Assembly (NCBI RefSeq): GCF_000348685.1
Contig: NZ_ANLA01000024.1
Span: 16,423 to 80,422 of the forward strand
Origin: Xanthomarina gelatinilytica
Lineage (GTDB): Bacteria > Bacteroidota > Bacteroidia > Flavobacteriales > Flavobacteriaceae
DNA length: 64,000 nt
Direction: 5' to 3'
Part shown: piece by piece, positions 42,491 to 52,150 of the stretch
Numbering within the stretch: the stretch's first letter is position 1
Layout: each line of letters opens with the position of its first letter
Program-made: the position numbers and the translations under genes
The notes under the pieces: model-generated
Database searches by the model: none
Seen by the model: the letters and a program-made list of their open reading frames with translations, nothing else
What the model was told of the DNA's origin: nothing

Positions 42491-43321
42491 ATGACGATTA
42501 AAAAAATAATAAGTGTGTTTGTTTTACTTTTGGTAGTAATGGCTTGTTCCACCAATCCTTTTACCGGAAAACAAACCATGGCCTTAGTGCCGAATTCCCA
42601 ATTATTCCCAACAGCATTCCAGCAATACAACCAAGTGCTTAGCGAAAGTAAAGTTGTTACGGGAACTGCACAATCTGAAATGATAAAAAGGGTAGGACAG
42701 CGTATATCTGTAGCTGCTGAACGTTGGTTAAACGCCAATGGCTATCAAGGGTATTTAAAAGACTACAAATGGGAATACAATTTAATTGACGATAAAACAG
42801 TTAATGCTTGGTGTATGCCAGGAGGTAAGATTGTATTTTACACAGGAATCCTTCCCATAGCCCAAAGTGAAACAGGTGTGGCAGCCATAATGGGACACGA
42901 AGTTGCTCACGCGCTTGCCAATCATGGACAACAGCGTATGAGTGCAGATTATATTCAACAAGGCGTGGCATTGGCTGGTAATATCGCTATTCAAAATGAT
43001 AACGATAGAGCTGCCTTTAATCAGTATTATGGTATTGGTTCTCAAGTAGGCGTGATGCTTCCTTTTAGTAGAAGTCATGAAGCTGAAGCAGATAAAATAG
43101 GATTGATTTTAATGGCCTTGGCTGGTTATAATCCTAGTGAGGCTGCCGAATTATGGAAGCGCATGGAAGCCAATAGTGGAGGCAATGCGCCACCAGAAAT
43201 ACTCAGCACACATCCATCCAATGCTTCAAGAATACAAAACATCCAGTCTTTGGTTCCAATGGCTGTATCTGAAGCAAAAAAGTTTGGTGTCACCTCATTT
43301 AAACCAATAACTAAATTTTAA
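42491..43321 (+). CDS. M48 family metallopeptidase lipoprotein
   Basis: This 276-residue protein has a lipoprotein signal (VVMAC, Cys19) and the zinc motif HEVAH (136-140, in MGHEVAHALANHG), with the third ligand in SRSHEAEADKIGL. It resembles LoiP/BepA-type envelope proteases that cleave or assist outer-membrane proteins. C-terminal sequence (PPEILSTHPSNASRIQNI) is typical. It ends with its own terminator. Confidence 0.9.
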   Translation: MTIKKIISVFVLLLVVMACSTNPFTGKQTMALVPNSQLFPTAFQQYNQVLSESKVVTGTAQSEMIKRVGQRISVAAERWLNANGYQGYLKDYKWEYNLIDDKTVNAWCMPGGKIVFYTGILPIAQSETGVAAIMGHEVAHALANHGQQRMSADYIQQGVALAGNIAIQNDNDRAAFNQYYGIGSQVGVMLPFSRSHEAEADKIGLILMALAGYNPSEAAELWKRMEANSGGNAPPEILSTHPSNASRIQNIQSLVPMAVSEAKKFGVTSFKPITKF

Positions 43322-43354
43322 AAGTGATGTTTTAAAATATTTACTTATTTTCGA

Positions 43355-43383
43355 AGCTGTTCTAAATTTGAACAGCTTTTTTT
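43355..43383 (+). terminator. Intrinsic terminator after M48 gene
   Basis: AAGCTGTTC and GAACAGCTT form a 9-bp stem with a 7-base loop, followed by T residues. Confidence 0.8.
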
Positions 43384-43397
43384 ATTAAAAAACATGT

Positions 43398-44696
43398 ATG
43401 GCAAAACTAGAAAAAGGAAGTAAAAAATTGCTAAATGCTTGGGCATTTTACGATTGGGCAAATTCTGTGTATACTTTAACCATTGCTTCTTCAATTTTCC
43501 CCATATTTTATTCTGCTTTATTTGCAAGCAACATTAAACATGTTAACGCTTTTGGTTTTGAGTTTAAAAGCACAGCTTTAATAACCTTTGTAACCGCTTT
43601 TACGTTTTTGGTAGTTTCGGTGATGTCGCCTTTATTGTCTGGAATAGCAGATTATGTTGGGAATAAAAAGAGTTTCATGAAATTTTTCTGTTACGTTGGT
43701 GGATTGGGCTGTATTGGGTTGTATTGGTTTAGCTTGGACCATATTTACATGAGTTTGTTGTTTTATTTTATGGGATTGATTGGCTATTGGGGAAGTTTGG
43801 TGTTTTATAATTCATATTTGCCAGATATTGCTTTTCCAGAGCAACAAGACAGAATCAGTGCCAGAGGTTTTTCTTTAGGATATGTAGGTAGCGTTATTTT
43901 ACTTATTATAAATTTAGCCATGGTTATGAGCCAAGAAACTGGAGAGGCTAAAATGGAAATGATGCGCTGGTCCTTTGTGATGGTTGGTGTTTGGTGGATT
44001 TTATTCAGTCAATATACGTTTTACATTTTGCCTAAAGGCGTTTTAAATGGCGAAAAAGTAACTAGAAATGTGGTTCTTAACGGATTTAGGGAATTACGTC
44101 AGGTTTGGCATCAATTAAAGCAAAACTTGAGGTTAAAGCGCTATCTAGCTGCATTTTTTGTATTTAGCATGGCAGTTCAAACCATTATGTTGGTGGCTGT
44201 TTATTTTGGGGAAGAAGAAATTTCTTGGGCAGATAACAGCGAGAAAACCATGGGTTTGATTGTGAGTATTTTGGTGATTCAAATAGTAGCTATTTTGGGA
44301 GCTGTTTTAACCTCTAGGGCATCAGAAAAGTTTGGGAACATCAAAACATTGATAAGCGTAAATGTTATCTGGATGACGATGTGTTTTGCTGCTTATTTTG
44401 TAGTTACTCCAATACAGTTTTATATTACGGCTGGTGTGGTTGGCTTGGTTATGGGAGGCATTCAAGCTTTGGCCAGATCCACTTATTCTAAATTTTTACC
44501 GGAAACAGACGATTCAACTTCCTTCTTTAGTTTTTATGATGTTGCTGAAAAAATAGGTATCGTTATTGGAATGGTTATTTTTGCCAGCATCGATCAAATT
44601 ACTGGAAGCATGCGAAATGCCATCGTGTTTTTGTTTGTGTTCTTTTTGGTTGGCATTATTTTGCTATTTCGCGTACCTAAAACAAACCCAAACTAA
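43398..44696 (+). CDS. MFS transporter, UMF1 family
   Basis: This 432-residue protein has twelve membrane helices. The N-terminal NAWAFYDWANSVYTLTIASSIFPIFY is the signature of the UMF1 (Atg22-like) family, and ISARGFSLGYVGSVILL and VMGGIQALARSTYSKFLPE follow. Eukaryotic relatives export amino acids from the vacuole; the bacterial substrate is unknown. The small lipoprotein gene follows by 48 bases. Confidence 0.88.
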   Translation: MAKLEKGSKKLLNAWAFYDWANSVYTLTIASSIFPIFYSALFASNIKHVNAFGFEFKSTALITFVTAFTFLVVSVMSPLLSGIADYVGNKKSFMKFFCYVGGLGCIGLYWFSLDHIYMSLLFYFMGLIGYWGSLVFYNSYLPDIAFPEQQDRISARGFSLGYVGSVILLIINLAMVMSQETGEAKMEMMRWSFVMVGVWWILFSQYTFYILPKGVLNGEKVTRNVVLNGFRELRQVWHQLKQNLRLKRYLAAFFVFSMAVQTIMLVAVYFGEEEISWADNSEKTMGLIVSILVIQIVAILGAVLTSRASEKFGNIKTLISVNVIWMTMCFAAYFVVTPIQFYITAGVVGLVMGGIQALARSTYSKFLPETDDSTSFFSFYDVAEKIGIVIGMVIFASIDQITGSMRNAIVFLFVFFLVGIILLFRVPKTNPN

Positions 44697-44744
44697 TTTT
44701 TACAAAAAAAGCTTATGTTTACAAAAACTATATTAAAACCTATT

Positions 44745-45185
44745 ATGAAAAATTTAAAATTAGCCCCTTATTTACTTCTTGCTTTTTTAATGTTTAACGT
44801 TTCTTCATGTGATAATGAGCCTTTGGAAGGTGATTTTAATAATACCACCAATAATGGAAATGGAACTAACACAGAACTATCTTCTTTATTTGACAAATGG
44901 TGGTATGATTCTGAAGATTTTACTGCTGATATTTATTTTCACTCTAATGGCATGTACGAGCAAAAAGTTACGCTTCTAGGAAACGAAGTTATATCAACTG
45001 GTGATTGGATTTGGGTTAACGAAAGTGAACGTGTAATGAAAATCGAAAATTTAGGAGGTTCAGGACAAGTAGCTACTGATATCTGGTTCAGATTTAGTGA
45101 TGTTCAAGAATCGTCCTTTAAGATAGAACAATCTCAAAATGGCACTAGTTATTCCGTTCCAAGACTGTATTTGGATACTGAATAG
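44745..45185 (+). CDS. Small exported lipoprotein (lipocalin-like)
   Basis: From the ATG at 44745 (MKNLKLAPYLLLAFLMFNVSSC) the protein has 146 residues with lipobox VSSC (Cys22). The mature part has an Asn-rich linker and a beta-rich domain (KWWYDSEDFTADIYFHSNG, GDWIWVNESERVMKIENLGG), similar to short lipocalin-like proteins of Bacteroidota. Role is unknown. Confidence 0.7.
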   Translation: MKNLKLAPYLLLAFLMFNVSSCDNEPLEGDFNNTTNNGNGTNTELSSLFDKWWYDSEDFTADIYFHSNGMYEQKVTLLGNEVISTGDWIWVNESERVMKIENLGGSGQVATDIWFRFSDVQESSFKIEQSQNGTSYSVPRLYLDTE

Positions 45186-45202
45186 TTTTCATTTATATAA
45201 AA

Positions 45203-45228
45203 AAAGCCACTCAGTTAGAGTGGCCTTT
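45203..45228 (+). terminator. Terminator between small lipoprotein and head-GIN genes
   Basis: AAAGCCACTC and GAGTGGCCTTT pair over a 5-base loop, with a short T run. It serves both convergent units. Confidence 0.75.
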
Positions 45229-45246
45229 ATTATTGTGGTTTAAACC

Positions 45247-45957
45247 TTAATCTTTACTAATACTCCCAGAGCCAGCCACTTTGGTATCCTCTTTTTCAGG
45301 GTTTCCAGTGTATTCAATATCGCCAGAACCTGTAACTCGTGCCTTTAGATATTTATTGCTAGTTACATTGGCATTTCCAGAACCTGTAACGGAAACCTCT
45401 GTATAGTCTGAAGTCACACTCGATGCGTTTAAGTCTCCAGATCCTGTTAACGTGGCTTCCAGGTTATTTGTGCTCCCTTTTAATTTTATATCGCCAGATC
45501 CTGTTAAATCGCATTTTAAGGTGTCGGTTTTTAAAATTAAAGTAACATCACCAGAACCAGCTAAGGATACTTTTAAATCCGTTGTAATTATAATGTCTTT
45601 ACACCATAAATCTCCGGAGCCTGACAAAGACACTTCATCAATATCTTGAAAAGGAATGGTGATTTTTATGCCTTTATTAGGCGACGGTTTTAAATTAACA
45701 CGATCTTTGGTTTTTACCATGAGCTTGTTGTCTTTTACTTCGGTAATAATATAATTCAAAAGATTGGCTTCTCCTTCAATTTTAATGGCACCTTCCGTAC
45801 CTTTTATCAATTCAAAATCCATAAACCCAGAACAGGAGATAGCGTTATAATCTGCTGTGGTTCTTGTTTTGCTTGTCACGTTTCCGTTGCCTTTCACTTT
45901 TTGTGCAAAACTAAAAGAGGAAATAAGTACTGTTATTATAAGAATGATTTTTTTCAT
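45247..45957 (-). CDS. Head-GIN domain (DUF2807) exported protein
   Basis: This 236-residue protein has a signal peptide (ending SSFSFAQ) and a right-handed beta-helix of short repeats, each with a Gly-Ser-Gly-Asp turn (SGSGDLWC, LAGSGDVTL, LTGSGDIKL, LTGSGDLNA, VTGSGNANV, VTGSGDIEY). This is the head-GIN/DUF2807 pattern, of unknown function but associated with the surface. It is the last gene of the sigma-factor operon. Confidence 0.85.
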   Translation of the reverse strand: MKKIILIITVLISSFSFAQKVKGNGNVTSKTRTTADYNAISCSGFMDFELIKGTEGAIKIEGEANLLNYIITEVKDNKLMVKTKDRVNLKPSPNKGIKITIPFQDIDEVSLSGSGDLWCKDIIITTDLKVSLAGSGDVTLILKTDTLKCDLTGSGDIKLKGSTNNLEATLTGSGDLNASSVTSDYTEVSVTGSGNANVTSNKYLKARVTGSGDIEYTGNPEKEDTKVAGSGSISKD

Positions 45958-45980
45958 AATGTTTTTTGATGTTTTATCGG

Positions 45981-47078
45981 TTAGTTTTTGTAAAAAGACA
46001 CGCTTCCGTAGTCTGATTCTATTTTTACCATGTTTCCGGAGTTTGGTGAACCATAATATCCAGTATAATAATTTCCTCCAGATTCTTCATGTTTTTTATG
46101 GAACTCAAACCCACTGTCATTTAAGGACGCATATTCCAAATCAATATCGAAATTAAAGTGATAGTTGGCTGCATGTCCAATTTTAATGCCAGTATAATCA
46201 GATTCTATGTTCACATTTCCTGCTTGTTCTGTTATGTTATCAATTTTAATGGAGCCATAATCGGCTTCAAGATTTACGTTTTTATAAACATCTCCAATAA
46301 CAACGGTTAAATAATCGCCATTTCCCACAATATTATTGGCTCTATTTATTTTAATGGAACCGTAATCGCATTCATAATTTATATTTTCAACAGTTTCTAA
46401 AATAGAGGAGGTGTAATCGGCATTTAAAAGTATGTTTTTTGCTTTTGCAATGGTAAAACCACTGTAATCGGCATTTATTTCAGCACTGTTTATGTATTCA
46501 AAATAACAGTTAGAGGTGTAATCAAAATTAATTTTGTTATTGGATGCCATAAGCTCTTTGGTGGTTATTTTGCCATAATCGCAATTAATAATGGCTCGTC
46601 CCTCAAGTTTTCCCAAGTTAATGTTTCCATAATCATTGCTTAAATCCACAGCATTTGTAATAGGCATTTTAACCACATAATTAATGCTCATGTTTACATT
46701 ATTGTTACTGTTCCAGTTCCACCAGGAATTGGACCTGGTTTTATTGAATATGGTTTTTGCAGAAACCAAACTGTTTGTGGCATTAAAATCTACTGTAATG
46801 TCGTCTAGTTTACGCTGTACTTTTTCTTCGTCGTTTCCTTTGGTGGTAATGGTTACCACAATTTCAATTCTGTTTTCGTTCCAAGTCACTATGTCCAGGT
46901 TTCCATAGCTATTATCGATTTTTAAAGTGGCGTTTGCCGACACGTTAAAAGATTTTTTAATGATTTTTTCCTTGGTGTGTTTTTCCTTTGAAATCCCGTT
47001 TGTTTCTGTAGCTGCATAACCACAGAAAGATATGGTTAAAAGAAGCAGGATGATGCTATATGTTTGAATTGCTTTCAT
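45981..47078 (-). CDS. DUF4097-like exported beta-helix protein
   Basis: This 365-residue protein has a signal peptide (ending SFCGYAA) and a middle of parallel beta repeats rich in D-Y-G/D-Y-T motifs (SNDYGNINLGKLEGRAIINCDYGKI, ADYSGFTIAKAKNILLNADYTSSI), close to the DUF4097/adhesin-like fold. The first part reads FNVSANATLKIDNSYGNLDIVTWN. It overlaps the preceding anti-sigma-like gene by 23 bases and is followed by the head-GIN gene. Confidence 0.75.
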   Translation of the reverse strand: MKAIQTYSIILLLLTISFCGYAATETNGISKEKHTKEKIIKKSFNVSANATLKIDNSYGNLDIVTWNENRIEIVVTITTKGNDEEKVQRKLDDITVDFNATNSLVSAKTIFNKTRSNSWWNWNSNNNVNMSINYVVKMPITNAVDLSNDYGNINLGKLEGRAIINCDYGKITTKELMASNNKINFDYTSNCYFEYINSAEINADYSGFTIAKAKNILLNADYTSSILETVENINYECDYGSIKINRANNIVGNGDYLTVVIGDVYKNVNLEADYGSIKIDNITEQAGNVNIESDYTGIKIGHAANYHFNFDIDLEYASLNDSGFEFHKKHEESGGNYYTGYYGSPNSGNMVKIESDYGSVSFYKN

Positions 47079-47622
47079 TGTTAAAGTTATTTAGTTGTTT
47101 TATGTTTTCTATATGTTTTAAGGTGTTTTGTAAAATATCTATTCGGTTTTGAAAGTTTTTTATCATGGCAAAAATTACACGATTGTCATCACCACTTTTG
47201 GTCAGGTCTATTTTTAGGTTTTCATAATCCATTTCCAGTTTTTTAATTTGAATTAACGCATCGTTAATAATCATTTTGGTTTCTGGATTCGATTGGTTTT
47301 CCAGTTTTTTTAACTCTTCAGAAATGGTACTTGCAAAAAAACGTTGGGTTTCTTTCATTTCTGGAGAAACATTGGCCAAATCTCTTACCTTGTTTTGCGA
47401 ACCATTTGCTATTACCAAAGTCATGATTAAAACCAGAGTGGCAGCAATTCCCGCCAATGGCTTCCAAAACCATGATTTTTTTGTGGCTGTTACACTTGAC
47501 ATAGTATCTGCTTGGCTGTTTAGCTTGGTTAAAAACCGTTTGGTATGTCCAGAATTTGGTTCTTCAATGTCAAATTCATCTTTTAAATCATCAAACAGTT
47601 TGTTTAAATTATCTGTATTCAT
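47056..47622 (-). CDS. Anti-sigma-factor-like membrane protein
   Basis: This 188-residue protein has an N-terminal cytosolic stretch (NKLFDDLKDEFDIEEPNSGHTKRFLTKLN), one membrane helix (PLAGIAATLVLIMTLVIANG) and an outer helical part (FFASTISEELKKLENQ). The single-pass design directly downstream of an ECF sigma gene (11-base gap) is typical of an anti-sigma factor, though no zinc-binding motif (HxxxCxxC) is seen. Alternatively it may be a stator for the envelope proteins encoded further down. Confidence 0.7.
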   Translation of the reverse strand: MNTDNLNKLFDDLKDEFDIEEPNSGHTKRFLTKLNSQADTMSSVTATKKSWFWKPLAGIAATLVLIMTLVIANGSQNKVRDLANVSPEMKETQRFFASTISEELKKLENQSNPETKMIINDALIQIKKLEMDYENLKIDLTKSGDDNRVIFAMIKNFQNRIDILQNTLKHIENIKQLNNFNNESNSNI

Positions 47623-47633
47623 AGCTTTTTTTT

Positions 47634-48197
47634 TTATGGCGTTGCTAGAGGTTGTAATTTTTGTCTTAAACTTTCTTTAGCTCTAGATATGGTGGTTCTA
47701 CAATTAGCATAACTAATATTTAAAATGGTCCCAATCTCCTCATAGTCGTAACCTTCAATTAAATGCAATGTGAGTGTAATCCTGTAGCTTTCCTTTAAAG
47801 TGTTTAAGGTGTCCAGAACTTGTTTTGCCCTTAAATTTGTAAACTCATAATCGATGGAAATCTCTGGATCCTCACTTTCAATTTTATATTTCACATCATC
47901 AAAAGAAGTGCTTTCAAATTTGCTGTTCTTTTTTAAATGGTGCATGCTGTTATTAATAACAATGCGTTTTAACCAGGCTCCAAACGTAGCAGTGTCCTTT
48001 AAGCTTTCAAGTTTTGTAAAAGCCAGTAAAAAAGCCTCTTGCATAATGTCTTCAGCTTCAAAACGATCTTTTGCAATTCTGTATGCTACATTAAACATGG
48101 CTTTGTGATATCTGTTGTAAATTTCCAATTGCGCCAATTGGTTTCCAGACTTGCAAAGCGATATAAGCTCTTCTATATGTTGATGGGTTAGACTCAA
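47634..48197 (-). CDS. ECF-type RNA polymerase sigma factor
   Basis: This 187-residue protein has region 2 (AQLEIYNRYHKAMFNVAYRIAKDRFEAEDIMQEAFLLAF) and region 4 with a helix-turn-helix (LIEGYDYEEIGTILNISYANCRTTISRAKESL), spaced as in ECF sigma factors. It heads a four-gene operon with a membrane partner and two envelope beta-helix proteins, so it probably controls an envelope response. A TATCTTTA box lies 32 bases before its start (48229-48236). Confidence 0.9.
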   Translation of the reverse strand: MSLTHQHIEELISLCKSGNQLAQLEIYNRYHKAMFNVAYRIAKDRFEAEDIMQEAFLLAFTKLESLKDTATFGAWLKRIVINNSMHHLKKNSKFESTSFDDVKYKIESEDPEISIDYEFTNLRAKQVLDTLNTLKESYRITLTLHLIEGYDYEEIGTILNISYANCRTTISRAKESLRQKLQPLATP

Positions 48198-48434
48198 TTA
48201 AAACGGTTTGTTATTTTAAAGATGATGTTAAAGATAGTTTGTTACAGTTTGCTTAAAAAATATTTTAATTTTTTTAAAACCTATAAGTTTGTATATTATT
48301 TTCAAACACCATCCTAAGTTTTTTGATGCTTTATAAAGTATGGCATATTAATTGAACTTTTATTGGTGATTAATTCCTTGTTATTTGTTAAGCTATGAAT
48401 AATCAAGGTTTTAGAATGTAATGCTTAACCCATT

Positions 48435-48451
48435 AAAATGATAATCATTTT
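48435..48451. promoter_or_regulatory. Fur-box-like 17-bp palindrome upstream of lon
   Basis: AAAATGAT-A-ATCATTTT is perfect around a central A. Its core AATGATAATCATT matches all 13 central bases of the classical Fur box. It lies about 41 bases before the lon ATG, within the promoter region. Binding by Fur, Zur or another family member is inferred. Confidence 0.5.
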
Positions 48452-48492
48452 GAAATTAATATAATTAATGACAGAATGACTTAATAATATAT

Positions 48493-50943
48493 ATGAAGAA
48501 AAGAGATTTATTTAGCCTTGACAGTTTGTCATTTCAGGATTTTGATGAAAATTCAGAATTAATACCTTTAATGACACCTGAAGATGAAGAAGAAATATCA
48601 AACGAAAAATTACCGGAAACCTTACCTATTTTATCGTTAAGGAATACTGTTTTATTTCCTGGAGTGGTGATTCCTATTACTGCTGGAAGGGATAAATCCA
48701 TTAAGTTGATTGACGATGCCAATAAAGGCAGTAAGGTGATAGGTGTGGTGGCTCAAAAAGACGAAGCCGTTGAAGATCCTACTGCAGCAGATATTCACGA
48801 AACAGGTACTGTTGCAAGAATATTACGTGTTTTAAAAATGCCAGATGGCAATACAACCGTAATTATTCAAGGAAAGAAAAGGTTTCAAGTAGCAGAGGTT
48901 ATTACCGAAAAACCTTATATAAATGCTACCATTCGCGAAGTTCCAGAGGCCAGGCCAAGTAAAAACAACAAGGAATTTGATGCCATTATAGAGTCCATTA
49001 AGGATTTGGCCCTACAAATTATCAAAGACAGTCCTAACATTCCTAGTGAAGCATCCTTTGCCATTAAAAACATAGAAAGTAATTCGTTTTTAATAAACTT
49101 TGTGTCTTCCAACATGAATTTAACAGTAAACGAAAAGCAGTCCTTGTTAGAGATCAACGATCTTAAGGAAAGAGCTTTGGCAACGTTAAAATTCATGAAT
49201 GTCGAGTTTCAAAAATTGGAACTAAAAAACGATATCCAGTTAAAGGTTCAAAGTGATATGAGCCAACAACAGCGTGAGTATTTTCTTCATCAACAAATGA
49301 AAACCATTCAAGAAGAATTGGGTGGCGTGAGTTATGATGAAGAGCTTGAAGAAATGAAAACGCGAGCAAAATCCAAAAAATGGGACGAAAAGGTTGAAGA
49401 ACATTTCAATAAGGAAATAGCAAAGCTTCAACGTATGAACCCTCAGGTTGCTGAATATTCCATTCAACGAAATTATTTGGACTTGTTTTTGGATTTGCCT
49501 TGGAACGAGTTTAGTAAAGATAAATTCGATTTAAAGCGTGCCAAACGCATATTGGATCGCGACCATTATGGACTGGACGACGTTAAAAAACGTATTTTGG
49601 AATATCTGGCTGTCATTAAATTGAGAAACGACATGAAATCGCCAATTCTATGTCTTTATGGACCTCCAGGAGTTGGTAAAACCTCTTTGGGGAAATCCAT
49701 TGCCGAAGCTTTAGGAAGGGAATATGTACGAATTTCATTGGGTGGATTGCGTGATGAAGCTGAAATAAGAGGTCATAGAAAAACCTATATAGGAGCCATG
49801 CCTGGTCGCATCATTCAAAGCCTTAAAAAAGCTGGCACTTCCAATCCCGTTTTTGTGTTAGACGAAATAGACAAGCTGTCCAGCTCGCATCAAGGAGATC
49901 CATCTTCTGCTATGTTGGAGGTTTTAGACCCAGAACAAAATAATGAATTTTACGATAACTTCCTGGAAATGGGCTACGATCTGTCTAAAGTCATGTTTAT
50001 TGCCACATCTAACAGTTTGTCAACCATTCAACCTGCTTTGTTGGATAGAATGGAGATTATAAACGTAACAGGTTATACCATTGAAGAGAAAGTGGAAATA
50101 GCCAAACGTCATTTATTGCCAAAACAATTAAAAGAGCATGGATTAACCGATAAGGACTTGAAAATAGGAAAACCTCAGTTGGAAAAAATTGTAGAAGGTT
50201 ATACTAGGGAGTCTGGGGTTCGTGGTTTGGAAAAACAATTGGCAAAAATGGTTCGGTATGCTGCTAAAAATATAGCCATGGAAGAAGCATATAATATAAA
50301 AATCTCAAATCAGGATATTATAGACATTCTTGGAGGCCCAAAACTTGAGCGTGATAAATATGAAAACAACAATGTGGCAGGAGTGGTTACAGGCTTGGCT
50401 TGGACAAGGGTAGGAGGAGATATTTTATTTATTGAATCGATTCTCTCTAAAGGTAAAGGCAATTTAACCATAACAGGTAACTTAGGAACCGTTATGAAAG
50501 AGTCTGCAACCATTGCCATGGAGTTTATAAAATCCAATGCCAAGGAACTGGATTTAGATCCAGATATTTTTGAAAAATACAACGTGCACATCCACGTGCC
50601 AGAAGGTGCCACACCTAAAGATGGTCCAAGTGCAGGTGTAACCATGTTAACTTCACTGGTGTCTTTATTTACACAAAGGAAAGTAAAGAAAAGTCTTGCT
50701 ATGACTGGCGAAATTACATTAAGGGGCAAAGTGCTTCCGGTAGGAGGCATTAAAGAAAAAATCTTGGCTGCCAAACGTGCTAGAATTAAAGAGATATTGC
50801 TGTGCGAAGACAATAGAAGGGATATTGAAGAAATTAAACCAGAATATTTAAAAGGCTTGACCTTCCATTATGTAACAGACATGAGCGATGTTATTAAAAT
50901 TGCTATAACTAATCAAAAGGTTGCAAATGCCAAGAAACTCTAA
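48493..50943 (+). CDS. lon: ATP-dependent protease Lon
   Basis: This 816-residue enzyme has an N-terminal substrate domain (about 40-240: [19 protein letters not shown]), a coiled linker, an AAA+ module ([15 protein letters not shown]alker [13 protein letters not shown]alker B) and the protease domain with Ser713 ([10 protein letters not shown]) and Lys756 (GGIKEKIL). The Ser-Lys spacing of 43 equals that of the E. coli enzyme. It degrades misfolded and regulatory proteins. A Fur-box-like palindrome lies upstream and a clear terminator downstream. Confidence 0.96.
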   Translation: MKKRDLFSLDSLSFQDFDENSELIPLMTPEDEEEISNEKLPETLPILSLRNTVLFPGVVIPITAGRDKSIKLIDDANKGSKVIGVVAQKDEAVEDPTAADIHETGTVARILRVLKMPDGNTTVIIQGKKRFQVAEVITEKPYINATIREVPEARPSKNNKEFDAIIESIKDLALQIIKDSPNIPSEASFAIKNIESNSFLINFVSSNMNLTVNEKQSLLEINDLKERALATLKFMNVEFQKLELKNDIQLKVQSDMSQQQREYFLHQQMKTIQEELGGVSYDEELEEMKTRAKSKKWDEKVEEHFNKEIAKLQRMNPQVAEYSIQRNYLDLFLDLPWNEFSKDKFDLKRAKRILDRDHYGLDDVKKRILEYLAVIKLRNDMKSPILCLYGPPGVGKTSLGKSIAEALGREYVRISLGGLRDEAEIRGHRKTYIGAMPGRIIQSLKKAGTSNPVFVLDEIDKLSSSHQGDPSSAMLEVLDPEQNNEFYDNFLEMGYDLSKVMFIATSNSLSTIQPALLDRMEIINVTGYTIEEKVEIAKRHLLPKQLKEHGLTDKDLKIGKPQLEKIVEGYTRESGVRGLEKQLAKMVRYAAKNIAMEEAYNIKISNQDIIDILGGPKLERDKYENNNVAGVVTGLAWTRVGGDILFIESILSKGKGNLTITGNLGTVMKESATIAMEFIKSNAKELDLDPDIFEKYNVHIHVPEGATPKDGPSAGVTMLTSLVSLFTQRKVKKSLAMTGEITLRGKVLPVGGIKEKILAAKRARIKEILLCEDNRRDIEEIKPEYLKGLTFHYVTDMSDVIKIAITNQKVANAKKL

Positions 50944-50966
50944 GCGAGTTAACTTAAAAAAGAAAC

Positions 50967-50998
50967 AAAACCTCGAAATTATATTCGAGGTTTTTTTT
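50967..50998 (+). terminator. Intrinsic terminator after lon
   Basis: AAAACCTCGAA and TTCGAGGTTTT form an 11-bp stem with a 6-base loop and continue into T. Confidence 0.82.
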
Positions 50999-51061
50999 AT
51001 CATTTAAAAATAATTTATACTTGCAGCCGTTTTAAGATAGATTTAGTTACTTTGCACCTGT

Positions 51062-52081
51062 ATGATTAAGAGATTTACGGTAGTTTTTATAATGCTTCTC
51101 AGCACTTTGGTTTCGGCTCAGGTTGGTGGTGAAACTACGTATCAATTTCTTAATTTGGTCTCTTCGCCAAGACAAGCTGCCCTAGGGGGAAAGGTCTTTA
51201 CCAATGTGGATTACGATGTTACCCAAGCCCTTACCAATCCAGCAACCATTAATCCGGAAATGGATAACCAATTGGCTTTAAATTACACCAGTTACTTGGG
51301 AGGCATAAATTATGGCACTGCAGCTTATGCCTATACTTGGGACAGACGTACACAAACTTTACATGTAGGTGTAAATTACATTAACTACGGAAGTTTTGAT
51401 GGATATGACGAAGTTGGTAACGCTACAGGTTCCTTTACAGGAAACGAAGCAGCTCTTTCTTTTGGCTACGCAGCCCAATTGGGATATTCAAATTTTTATT
51501 TAGGAGGAAACCTTAAATTAATCACATCCAAATTGGAACAATACTCTTCTTTTGGCGCAGCTATAGATGCTGGACTTATTTACATAAACGAAGATATTGA
51601 GTTTCAGGCAACCTTAGTGGTTAGAAATGCTGGAATGCAAATTACAACCTATGCTGGTCTAAACGAGCCTTTGCCTTTGGAAATTGCTTTTGGAATGTCT
51701 CAAACCTTGGAACATGTGCCTCTACGTTGGCATTTAACGTTTGAAAACTTACAGAAATGGCCCATTACTGTTTCAAATCCAGCTAGGGCAGAAACCGATT
51801 TAGAAGGCAATCAAACCCAAGAGAAGTCGGGTTTTTTTAAAAACGTATTGAATCATACCATTATTGGCGCTGAAATTTTTCCCGAAGGTATCTTTAACAT
51901 CAGGTTAGGTTATAATTTTAGAAGAGGTAGTGAGCTTAAAATCGTAGATCAACGAAATTTTTCTGGAATTTCTGCAGGTTTTGGATTAAAACTCAACAGA
52001 ATGCGTTTTAGTTTTACCCATGCCAGATATACCAGTGCGGCCAACGCCAACTTTTTTGGCTTACAACTGGATTTACGATAA
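51062..52081 (+). CDS. porQ: Type IX secretion system protein PorQ
   Basis: This 339-residue outer-membrane protein has a signal peptide and then GETTYQFLNLVSSPRQAALGGKVFTN, the PorQ N-terminus. A barrel of Tyr/Gly-rich strands follows (LALNYTSYLGGINYGTAAYAYTWD, GYNFRRGSELKIVDQRNFSGISAG). PorQ is part of the surface attachment complex of the type IX system. It is followed by cmk, a pairing seen in Bacteroidota. A near -7 box TACTTTGC ends about six bases before the ATG. Confidence 0.85.
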   Translation: MIKRFTVVFIMLLSTLVSAQVGGETTYQFLNLVSSPRQAALGGKVFTNVDYDVTQALTNPATINPEMDNQLALNYTSYLGGINYGTAAYAYTWDRRTQTLHVGVNYINYGSFDGYDEVGNATGSFTGNEAALSFGYAAQLGYSNFYLGGNLKLITSKLEQYSSFGAAIDAGLIYINEDIEFQATLVVRNAGMQITTYAGLNEPLPLEIAFGMSQTLEHVPLRWHLTFENLQKWPITVSNPARAETDLEGNQTQEKSGFFKNVLNHTIIGAEIFPEGIFNIRLGYNFRRGSELKIVDQRNFSGISAGFGLKLNRMRFSFTHARYTSAANANFFGLQLDLR

Positions 52082-52150
52082 TAAAATGATATTTTTATTG
52101 CCTTAATTAAGCAATTTATTGGATACCCATTTTTCACGTAAAACACATAC

